Positions 26,701 through 32,454 of a DNA stretch of 32,454 nt are shown here, piece by piece (the first letter of the stretch is position 1; each line of letters opens with the position of its first letter). Position numbers and translations under genes: made by a program. This DNA is from Oscillatoriales cyanobacterium CG2_30_40_61 (lineage in GTDB: Bacteria > Cyanobacteriota > Cyanobacteriia > Cyanobacteriales > Microcoleaceae): the NCBI GenBank assembly GCA_001873365.1, contig MNYZ01000068.1, positions 1 through 32,454 on the forward strand, in the 5' to 3' direction. The notes below the pieces were generated by a model. It was not told the DNA's origin, did no database searches, and was given only the letters and a program-made list of their open reading frames with translations.

Positions 26701-26813
26701 AGATTGCATCTGAACGGGCTTTGATAGAATTATTACCAATGCTACAAAATGATCCCGATCATTTAGTCGCAAACCAAGTTGAGGAGTTAATGATCCAGCT
26801 TGGAGTGAAGTAG
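23727..26813 (+). CDS. MFS/ATP-ADP-translocase-like membrane protein with C-terminal HEAT repeats
   Basis: The 1028-residue protein has a membrane half, roughly residues 38-460, with about eleven or twelve hydrophobic segments resembling MFS or nucleotide-translocase-like transporters (RIL-like loops, EASYVLNDLNNAITANQLFN). It is followed by a soluble half (about 480-1028) of helical HEAT-type repeats such as VRCALLDVIASTHLEEYYPSL and LQAWTALGEIGTTEALDTL. HEAT arrays bind proteins, so transport may be controlled by a partner. The next gene encodes a lone cyclic-nucleotide-binding domain, a plausible partner. The ATG at 23727 is used; in-frame ATGs at 23769 and 23796 (MLGQGVLRGLNLRQEE) are equally possible. 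The substrate is unknown. Confidence 0.8.
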   Translation: MERSDHHKKGFGHRMEKPVSGSAMLGQGVLRGLNLRQEEVERTLLMFLVYTLASVGLIWLELSTVGLFLDEYGADKLPWIYIASAGMGSGLGFVYSSLQKVFPLRQAIVMIFVIMAIPLFLFRWGLGLSDIKILGLSLQFITLFLMWLWVEASYVLNDLNNAITANQLFNIREIKRTYPIISSGFLVAGVISGFSLPLLLRLVGLNNVTLVSGVMVLLAAVILFYLSQRYGQSFPDSTRWTPEDEEQEFSTRNLKGPVLGYVIPLVSFFVLAEALYVLVDFQFFSQLEFQSDTAGARGIVSFLGIFEGILSVAQVLTQWFGSSRLVERTGVFVTAIVLPVGVIILGTISLIGGITGIFSVFIGFVILRFLDELFHYTLIETTGAVLFQPLPDNVRSDIQSMVNGIFEPMSTGVTGVLILITLWVSRLIFPESTETQLQSEQGLMFVGLIILMAAVWLFVVWLIRAQYVSLLVRSAERGRLSVSDIDMPQLKRNVVETLKKPGEEADKRSCIELLSQLDAKNVGETLVPLLDSLSPGLQRQSLEIMLNHPNPAYLEEIRAFTQGTLPPEVLALALRYLWLTETSPDIEQLRPYLQPQVDPVVRGTAGALILRRGDREQKAAATNTIRRMITNSQERERVMGVRALGEADYLQGLRLYLNDLLQDESLRVRCALLDVIASTHLEEYYPSLIKALAYRSTRDTALQALVRLENEAIPLLIQQASDIYKPDLVRLQAWTALGEIGTTEALDTLIGELMISWGTTRRNILRILLKIPQDAGIEGVLDRVGRTGVEILIEQELMFIGQIYAALLDLSLETPILSDSEDEDLDTFDPFDPVVPDLHAPQQLLKRALEGLEIDAVDRCFLLMKFLYPHSSIQAASFNVQSNSSDNVARGLEILDNIVDIAHKRALISILDQHSKLEKLQNLSDLVSYQPLKPSDRLRRLLELRHFLSDWALACCFHVAKSSRWSLTAEQALMCLRHPTGFVREAVLAYLKIASERALIELLPMLQNDPDHLVANQVEELMIQLGVK

Positions 26814-26859
26814 CGATCAAAGGTATAGAGTGCGGAACACAGAAGTTAATGATTTTCCC

Positions 26860-26920
26860 CCTATTCCCTATTCCCTATTCCCTATTCCCTATTCCGGTGT
26901 TCCGGTGTTCCGGTGTTCCC
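26860..26920. repeat. Short tandem repeats: CCCTATT heptamers and CCGGTGTT octamers
   Basis: About five CCCTATT units (26861-26895) are followed by three units of CCGGTGTT with 8-bp period (26894-26917). They lie between the transporter and the cyclic-nucleotide-binding gene and end about 30 bases before the latter's ATG. Confidence 0.85.
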
Positions 26921-26948
26921 TCCTAGAAATGAATTTTTTAGTAAACCT

Positions 26949-27434
26949 ATGTTAACCAGCGTTGAACGCCTTTTATTTGTCAGGGGTGTCCCGATTTTTA
27001 AAGAATTGCGAGACGATTTTTTAGTCCGTCTGGCATCGGTTATGGATGAATTATCCTTTCCTAATGAACATAGTATTTTTACCGAAGGTCAGGAGGGGCG
27101 AGCACTTTATATCGTGGTTTCTGGACGGGTGCGCGTTCATATTGGCGATCGCAATTTAGCTGAATTAGGAAAAGGCACTTGTTTCGGTGAAATGTCTCTC
27201 TTTGACGCCGAACCCCGCTCCGCCACCGTCAGCACCCTGGAAACCTGCGAATGTTTAATATTAACCCAAATGCAACTCTATGATGCCATTGATGAAACCC
27301 CCGGCATTGCTATTAATATTATTCGTTTATTATCTCGACGCATTCGAGAACTAAATCAAAAATTAAACCCTCCTACCCCTCCCCCAACCGTCGATGGTAA
27401 TAAAGTTATTGAACTGCGACCGTCGGCGGGATAG
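26949..27434 (+). CDS. Stand-alone cyclic-nucleotide-binding domain protein
   Basis: The 162-residue protein is a single CNB domain: VPIFKELRDDFLVRLAS, then FTEGQEGRALYIVVSGRVRV and the phosphate-binding cassette FGEMSLFDAEPRSATV with E81 and R90, the residues that contact the cyclic phosphate and ribose. There is no DNA-binding HTH behind it, so it is not a Crp-type regulator; the C-terminus is a proline-rich tail. It probably senses cAMP or cGMP and acts on a partner. The preceding gene's HEAT-repeat transporter, 135 bases upstream and co-directional, is the obvious candidate. The ATG at 26949 is preferred to a GTG at 26913 within the tandem repeats. Confidence 0.87.
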   Translation: MLTSVERLLFVRGVPIFKELRDDFLVRLASVMDELSFPNEHSIFTEGQEGRALYIVVSGRVRVHIGDRNLAELGKGTCFGEMSLFDAEPRSATVSTLETCECLILTQMQLYDAIDETPGIAINIIRLLSRRIRELNQKLNPPTPPPTVDGNKVIELRPSAG

Positions 27435-27551
27435 TCCCTAAATCGGAATTTTCAAATAGATTTATTATATCAATCCCGGTTGAGATTTGTGTTAGACTTC
27501 AAATTCAATTAGAGTAAAATAGCAGAAGGCAATTTTTTAATTTCTGTCCCT

Positions 27552-28640
27552 ATGAACCGTTTAGAGATTGAAAACCGGACAATTTTACTGGCGTTAACTG
27601 GTTCCAGAGGTTATGGACTGGATACACCCACTTCTGATTATGATTATCGTGGGATATTTATTGCCACCAAACCCTATTATTTAGGATTTAATACCATTGA
27701 ACAAAAAGATCAGGGTTGGGAAACAGAACCGACAGAAAAGTTCCCCTTTTTATCTAAAGATACCTGTTTATATGAATTAAAAAAATTCCTGAAACTCCTA
27801 ATTGATAATAACCCTAATATTTTAGAATTATTATGGTTTAAAAACTATATTCATCTAACGGAAGTGGGGGAACGATTGAGACAACATCGCCAGATTTTTT
27901 TATCTAAAAAAGTCAAACAAACCTATTCTGGCTATGGCTACGCTCAAATTAAAAAGTTAGAATCCCATCGTCGTTGGTTATTGAACCCTCCCACTCATAA
28001 ACCCACGGCGGCGGAATTTGGGTTAGTAGAAACACCGCCTTTAACCCTTAGTCAGATGAACGGTTTTTTAGAGTATTTATATGGGTTAGTTCGCGATCGC
28101 ATTGAATTTTTAGAACCCACCCAAGAACTCTATAAACTCCTAACGGCCGATATCGATTTTAAAGGAGTTTTAAAACAGTATCCTTTACCGGAATCCACTT
28201 TAGAAATGACTCAAAAGTTGTCTAACTCCTCCAATGATTTTATCCAATTATTGCAGAAAAGTCAACAGTATCAACGGGCTTGTCGAGAATACCAACATTA
28301 TCAAGATTGGCAGAAAAATCGCAATCGAGATCGGGCGGAAATGGAAGCCAAGGTCGGATATGATTGTAAATTTGCCATGCAAGCCATTCGCCTATTAAAA
28401 ACAGGAATTGAGGTCTTAGAAACCCAATCTTTAATTGTAGACCGTCGAGAAACTGGAGATGCTCAGGAATTATTAGACATCAAAAAAGGCAAATATTCTT
28501 ATGATCAGGTGATGGAAACTGCCAAAGGTTTGTATGAAAAACTCGACCAAGCGGCGGAAAATTCTACCTTGCCAAAACAAGTGGATGCGGAAGTTGTGAA
28601 TCAACTTTGCATTGAATTAGTGTCTCAGCAAGGATTGTAA
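27552..28640 (+). CDS. COG3541-type predicted nucleotidyltransferase
   Basis: The 362-residue protein starts with the polymerase-beta-like nucleotidyltransferase signature G-S-x10-D-x-D: GSRGYGLDTPTSDYDYRG, with G17-S18 and D29/D31 as metal ligands. The remainder is helical and includes the conserved KVGYDCKFAMQAIRLLKTG segment near residue 268. Such proteins transfer a nucleotide to a protein, RNA or small molecule, and some relatives act as toxins or antitoxins. The target here is unknown, and no HEPN partner gene is adjacent. It is separate from the cyclic-nucleotide gene by 117 bases. Confidence 0.82.
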   Translation: MNRLEIENRTILLALTGSRGYGLDTPTSDYDYRGIFIATKPYYLGFNTIEQKDQGWETEPTEKFPFLSKDTCLYELKKFLKLLIDNNPNILELLWFKNYIHLTEVGERLRQHRQIFLSKKVKQTYSGYGYAQIKKLESHRRWLLNPPTHKPTAAEFGLVETPPLTLSQMNGFLEYLYGLVRDRIEFLEPTQELYKLLTADIDFKGVLKQYPLPESTLEMTQKLSNSSNDFIQLLQKSQQYQRACREYQHYQDWQKNRNRDRAEMEAKVGYDCKFAMQAIRLLKTGIEVLETQSLIVDRRETGDAQELLDIKKGKYSYDQVMETAKGLYEKLDQAAENSTLPKQVDAEVVNQLCIELVSQQGL

Positions 28641-28697
28641 TAGGTAATGGGTAATAGGTAATGGGTAATGGGTTAAAAATATGAATTGTGAAACCTT

Positions 28698-29660
28698 TTA
28701 AAAATTCCACATCACCGGACTATCATCTAAATAATCAGTAACAGTCCGTCCAATTTTATCAATTTCTGCTAAATCTTCAGGCGAAAGAATAATCTCAGTT
28801 GCTAGGGTATTTTGTTGGGCTTGTTCGGCATTTCTAAACCCAATAATTGCGTTGGTTTGGGGTTGAGAAATTAACCAAGCGATCGCTAATTGTCCTAAAG
28901 TAAAGTGATAACCTTCGGCAATAGGTCTTAATTGGTTTAGGGCATTTTGTACCCGTTGATAATGGTCTTTATCGGCAAAAAGTTTATTTTTAGACCGATG
29001 ATCTCCTTCCGCAAATTGATGATTAGGGCCGAATTTTCCCGTTAATAATCCTTGGGCTAAGGGAGAATAGGCTAAAATCGAAATATTCTGTTCAATACAA
29101 TAGGGCATGGCATCTTTTTCCACCTTTCGCCAAAACAAAGAATAGGGGGGTTGTAGACTTTCAATTTTTCCATATTGGGCCGCTTCTTCTAATTGAGAAC
29201 GAGAGAAATTAGAAACCCCAATAGCTCGAATTTTCCCCTGTGCTTTTAATTCGTTTAAAGCCCTCATAGTTTCCGCAATGGGCACAATTTCCGAATTCAT
29301 AAATCCAGAGGGCCAATGAATTTGATAGAGGTCAATATAATCGGTATTCAGATTTTTTAAAGATCGTTCACAAGCTTCAATCACTTGATCATATTTTAAA
29401 TGATTAGCAAACACTTTACTGGCATAAACTACCTGATCTCGAACATCCGATAAGGCCTGGGCGACGATTTGTTCCGAGTGTCCTTCCCCATAAATTTCTG
29501 CGGTATCAACAGTGGTAATTCCCGCATCAAAAGCCGCTCGAATGGCTTTAATTGTTTCTGTATCTTCAATTCCCACCCACATCCGTTTTCCCGCTTGCCA
29601 AGTTCCGATTAAAATGGGAGTAATTAAAATATCAGATTGACCCAAAGTTCGTTTTTTCAT
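28698..29660 (-). CDS. Aldo/keto reductase
   Basis: The 320-residue protein is a TIM-barrel NADPH-dependent oxidoreductase with the complete catalytic tetrad D52, Y57 (VDTAEIYGEGHSE), K82 (YASKVF) and H115 (YQIHWP). The C-terminal cofactor segment IIGFRNAEQ (around 280) is also present. It reduces aldehydes or ketones; the physiological substrate is unknown. It ends 57 bases from the convergent nucleotidyltransferase gene, a gap holding only GGTAATG/GGTAATA heptamers. It is divergent from the DUF1802 gene. Confidence 0.93.
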   Translation of the reverse strand: MKKRTLGQSDILITPILIGTWQAGKRMWVGIEDTETIKAIRAAFDAGITTVDTAEIYGEGHSEQIVAQALSDVRDQVVYASKVFANHLKYDQVIEACERSLKNLNTDYIDLYQIHWPSGFMNSEIVPIAETMRALNELKAQGKIRAIGVSNFSRSQLEEAAQYGKIESLQPPYSLFWRKVEKDAMPYCIEQNISILAYSPLAQGLLTGKFGPNHQFAEGDHRSKNKLFADKDHYQRVQNALNQLRPIAEGYHFTLGQLAIAWLISQPQTNAIIGFRNAEQAQQNTLATEIILSPEDLAEIDKIGRTVTDYLDDSPVMWNF

Positions 29661-29695
29661 GTTGACTTTCTCAGTTTCAGGTTATTATTATTGTA

Positions 29696-29701
29696 TATAA
29701 T
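29696..29701 (+). promoter_or_regulatory. Consensus -10 box for the DUF1802 gene
   Basis: A perfect TATAAT lies 31 bases before the ATG at 29733. No good -35 is found at 16-18 bases, so the call rests on the -10 alone. Confidence 0.4.
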
Positions 29702-29732
29702 TTTAGCAAAAATTAGCATCTATAGTTAAGTT

Positions 29733-30314
29733 ATGGAAACCGTAACAAATTATGCTTTAAAAGAATGGGATATTGCCATTCAAGCCCTAGAACTGGGTAA
29801 AACAATTATGTTATTGAGAAAAGGAGGAATTCGCGAACAGGGGGGAATTTTTCAGGTAGATCAGGATCAAATTCTACTCTATCCCACCTTTGAACATCAA
29901 AAACCCACTTTATTAAAACCTGAATATGGGAACCTTGTGCAACCTGTCCCCTCTGGTTGGCATCCTGAAACTGTTAAAATTAGCAGTTTTGCTAAGATTA
30001 CTAATATTTTATCATGGAATAATCCTCAAAATGAATCTTTAATTAATTCCTTAATAAAATATCATATTTGGAATCAAGCATTTATTCGCGATCGCCTTCA
30101 ATTCAAACCCCATAAACCGCTTTATATTTTATTATTGAGAACCTATAAACTCCCTCAAGTTTATGATATTCCTTATCATCCTAGTTATGGAGGATGTCGC
30201 TCTTGGATTGAGTTACAAGAAATGATTTCATTAGAAAATATAGCTCCCGTTTTAACTCAAGAAGACTACGATCAACAAGTATCAACTATTCATCAAATTA
30301 TTCAATCCTCGTAG
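29733..30314 (+). CDS. DUF1802 family protein
   Basis: The 193-residue protein matches the DUF1802 family (COG4293): ALKEWDIAIQALELGKTIMLLRKGGIREQGGIF at the N-terminus, LLYPTFEHQ, and a C-terminal LLLRTYKLPQVYDIPYHPSYGGCRSWIEL. No function is established for the family, which is common in cyanobacteria, archaea and some other bacteria. It is followed at once by a terminator-like hairpin and stands as a single gene, close to the CRISPR array but with no sign of being part of it. Confidence 0.85.
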   Translation: METVTNYALKEWDIAIQALELGKTIMLLRKGGIREQGGIFQVDQDQILLYPTFEHQKPTLLKPEYGNLVQPVPSGWHPETVKISSFAKITNILSWNNPQNESLINSLIKYHIWNQAFIRDRLQFKPHKPLYILLLRTYKLPQVYDIPYHPSYGGCRSWIELQEMISLENIAPVLTQEDYDQQVSTIHQIIQSS

Positions 30315-30315
30315 T

Positions 30316-30341
30316 GAGCCCTTCAGGGCTCTATTATTTTT
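30316..30341 (+). terminator. Rho-independent terminator of the DUF1802 gene
   Basis: A perfect 7-bp stem GAGCCCT/AGGGCTC (30316-30322 and 30325-30331) with a two-base loop is followed by TATTATTTTT, directly after the stop codon. Confidence 0.7.
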
Positions 30342-30358
30342 CAGAAAGAAAAGTTTTC

Positions 30359-30474
30359 GGCGAATATAATTCGCTACTACACAAACAAAGTCCACCTGTG
30401 TGGACTAATAAAAATTAAGGTTTTTGAACCGACGAAGGTCGGTTTTGTCTGTGTAGCTGCGATTTCTAATCGCC
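30359..30474. repeat. 116-bp cruciform (multi-hairpin) repeat
   Basis: The ends (30359-30386 and 30447-30474) form an imperfect inverted repeat, 22 of 28 positions complementary, from GGCGA to TCGCC. Inside are two perfect hairpins AGTCCAC/GTGGACT (30389-30406) and AACCGAC/GTCGGTT (30427-30444), giving a cloverleaf-like fold. It has no coding capacity. Similar cruciform elements are dispersed in cyanobacterial genomes. It lies 48 bases from the first CRISPR repeat, at the presumed leader-distal end. Confidence 0.65.
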
Positions 30475-30522
30475 AAGAAAAGAAAAGTTAAGAGATCCTT
30501 TTCCACTAGAGCAGAGTGATCT

Positions 30523-32062
30523 GTTTCAGTCCCGCAAGCGGGATTATTTTAATTGAAAGTAGAAACGATTCTAACCAATATCTTAGTCCTGCGGATGTTT
30601 CAGTCCCGCAAGCGGGATTATTTTAATTGAAAGTAAAAAAAATATCCCTTGTCAAGTAACGGCTCATAAGAGCGCGTTTCAGTCCCGCAAGCGGGATTAT
30701 TTTAATTGAAAGTATGGAATTATGCCTAGTTACATTCTTCTTGGGATGTTTCAGTCCCGCAAGCGGGATTATTTTAATTGAAAGTACCATAAAAAACTTC
30801 TCGGAAGTGGAGAGACTCTTGTTTCAGTCCCGCAAGCGGGATTATTTTAATTGAAAGTTGCTGCTGTTAATCGATTAAGAGCAGCAGGAAAGTTTGTTTC
30901 AGTCCCGCAAGCGGGATTATTTTAATTGAAAGCCCTTTTGGAAAATAAGTAACCAGGTTTTTATAGAGTTTCAGTCCCGCAAGCGGGATTATTTTAATTG
31001 AAAGCAAATAATCAGACTCACCCCAAATTCTTAAACAAGGTTTCAGTCCCGCAAGCGGGATTATTTTAATTGAAAGCTCCGATGCTGCTAAAAGACCTTT
31101 GAGCTTTGAAACGGTTAAGTTTCAGTCCCGCAAGCGGGATTATTTTAATTGAAAGACAATTTTCAGGCTTCCGAGACTCAATGTCCTAAGATGTTTCAGT
31201 CCCGCAAGCGGGATTATTTTAATTGAAAGCAGAAGTTAGATTACTCTTGCCCACGGGTACTAATGTTTCAGTCCCGCAAGCGGGATTATTTTAATTGAAA
31301 GTTCAATTTCCGTAAATATCTCACGGTAGGTTTTTAAATCGTTGTTTCAGTCCCGCAAGCGGGATTATTTTAATTGAAAGTCTTTTCCTGTCCCTATTGA
31401 CTCTTTTCTTGCTCAGTATGTTTCAGTCCCGCAAGCGGGATTATTTTAATTGAAAGGAATTGCACGTTACAGCTTTTAGGAAGTCTTGATTCTGGTTTCA
31501 GTCCCGCAAGCGGGATTATTTTAATTGAAAGTTGAATCCAACTAATGATTCAAACATTGATACCAAAGAAGATTTGTTTCAGTCCCGCAAGCGGGATTAT
31601 TTTAATTGAAAGCCCTAGGACAGTTAGGGTTATCGGTTAAAATTAGTGGTTTCAGTCCCGCAAGCGGGATTATTTTAACTGAAAGATGGGGATAAAGTTG
31701 CTTAAAGTTTGCTACCCAATCACTCAAGTTTCAGTCCCGCAAGCGGGATTATTTTAATTGAAAGAAAATGGGAAAAAGATATTTCCAAATGGGGTTACAA
31801 AGTTTCAGTCCCGCAAGCGGGATTATTTTAATTGAAAGACAAAGGAAATTGGAACATCGTTAATTAAAACCGTGAAGTTTCAGTCCCGCAAGCGGGATTA
31901 TTTTAATTGAAAGTGAGAATGTTAACGATGGAGTCAACCTAGTTTCAGAGATGTTTCAGTCCCGCAAGCGGGATTATTTTAATTGAAAGCGGAACCTTGA
32001 TTTATTTGGGGTTAAGTTATTTCAGGTTTCAGTCCCGCAAGCGGGATTATTTTAATTGAAAG
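30523..32062 (-). CRISPR. CRISPR array, 21 repeats of 37 bp and 20 spacers
   Basis: The 37-base repeat (plus strand) begins GTTTCAGTCCCG, contains the stem TCCCG/CGGGA and ends TTTTAATTGAAAG. Repeats start at 30523, 30597, 30676, 30748, 30821, 30896, 30968, 31040, 31119, 31193, 31265, 31344, 31420, 31495, 31576, 31649, 31728, 31802, 31877, 31953 and 32026. All are identical except the one at 31649, which has C at 31679. Spacers are 35-44 bases and all differ. Read on the minus strand the repeat ends GGGACTGAAAC, the 5'-handle end seen in Synechocystis-type arrays, and resembles the type I-D repeat of that organism. A promoter on the right side agrees with minus-strand transcription. No cas gene is in the window, so the type is inferred. 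Confidence 0.97.
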
Positions 32063-32295
32063 TCTGCCGTTTAAAAGCCTGATGGGGCGGTCATTCTGGA
32101 GCCCATTTTCGTGAACCTCAAAAATTGCCTCATTTCAGCCCTCATTATTGAGACAGATTATCAATAACTAACCGAACTCAAAAGTATAAACTATTGATTT
32201 GTCAAGGTTCTAGGGTTTTTCGTGAACCCCCCCAGGTTTTCGCCCCCGCTTAGGTTCACGAAAATCATAATAAACCGAAACAATTTTCTTGTCAA
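32063..32295 (-). promoter_or_regulatory. CRISPR leader with repeated TTTTCGTGAACC motifs
   Basis: The AT-rich segment right of the last repeat holds three copies of the 12-mer TTTTCGTGAACC: at 32106-32117 and 32217-32228 on the plus strand, and inverted at 32253-32264. The last two form an inverted repeat that would fold into a hairpin at the 5' end of a minus-strand transcript. Position and content fit a leader that guides spacer acquisition and array transcription. Confidence 0.65.
32267..32295 (-). promoter_or_regulatory. Promoter of the CRISPR transcript
   Basis: On the minus strand a perfect -35 TTGACA (32290-32295) and TATTAT (32267-32272) are exactly 17 bases apart. The expected start near 32260 lies in the leader inverted repeat, and transcription would run into the array about 200 bases on. 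Confidence 0.7.
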
Positions 32296-32347
32296 GGGGA
32301 ATTTTATATGATATTGCGATCGCCCCCAGACCTCTCACCTACAATCA

Positions 32348-32424
32348 ACTGTTAACTATTAACTGTTAACTAACAACTGTTAACTATTAACTGTTAACTG
32401 ATAACTGTTAACTGATGACTGATT
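32348..32424. repeat. Eleven-unit heptamer tandem repeat (ACTGTTA class)
   Basis: Eleven units in perfect 7-bp phase: ACTGTTA, ACTATTA, ACTAACA, ACTGATA, ACTGATG and ACTGATT variants. This is the same class as the repeats in the rpo spacers. A hairpin ACCCTG/CAGGGT follows at 32430-32454, at the window edge. The region 32063-32454 contains no gene. Confidence 0.9.
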
Positions 32425-32454
32425 CTATAACCCTGCCTCCAAAGGAAACAGGGT

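Noticed and set aside
32183-32205. Second TTGACA in the CRISPR leader (minus strand, 32200-32205)
   Set aside because: The TATACT that follows is only 11 bases away, too close for a normal promoter; the TTGACA-17-TATTAT pair is far better.

Overview
This window comes from a cyanobacterium, most likely a filamentous one of the Planktothrix/Oscillatoria/Arthrospira type. The RNA polymerase beta' subunit is split into rpoC1 and rpoC2, which is specific to cyanobacteria and plastids. HIP1 octamers (GCGATCGC) recur, and 7-bp tandem repeats of the STRR class fill many intergenic spaces. The genus is an inference; the phylum is not in doubt.

Layout. Positions 1-304 are the end of an IS630-like element with a partial transposase. 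Positions 316-2360 hold a ThrE-like exporter gene (minus), a divergent pentapeptide-repeat gene and a small S4 RNA-binding gene. Positions 2561-13662 are a minus-strand housekeeping cluster transcribed rpsT, tatD-like, rpoB, rpoC1, rpoC2. Its spacers are filled almost codon to codon by heptamer repeats, and a MITE-like element lies between rpoB and rpoC1. Positions 13663-15926 hold a paired-end structured RNA candidate, hisD and a universal stress protein gene. Positions 15991-17159 hold a RelE/HTH toxin-antitoxin pair flanked by two nearly identical 121-bp multi-hairpin repeats. Positions 17181-19832 encode a large mosaic protein with RTX repeats, two PPC-like domains and a calpain-like protease. 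Positions 20174-21576 hold a predicted HTH plus PD-(D/E)XK-like nuclease gene followed by a 2H phosphoesterase gene. Positions 21949-30314 hold an alpha/beta hydrolase, infC, a transporter with HEAT repeats, a lone cyclic-nucleotide-binding protein, a COG3541-type nucleotidyltransferase, an aldo/keto reductase and a DUF1802 protein. Positions 30523-32062 are a CRISPR array of 21 repeats and 20 spacers with no cas genes in the window. A strong promoter and an inverted-repeat leader on its right side indicate transcription on the minus strand.

Functionally the left half is core information processing: RNA polymerase, S20, IF-3 and histidine synthesis. The right half is accessory: toxin-antitoxin, protease, predicted nuclease and CRISPR, with many mobile or palindromic repeats. 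The points most worth following are the structured RNA upstream of hisD, the repeat-flanked toxin-antitoxin island, the HTH-nuclease/2H phosphoesterase pair, the heptamer repeats that supply stop codons of tatD and rpoC1, and the CRISPR leader architecture.
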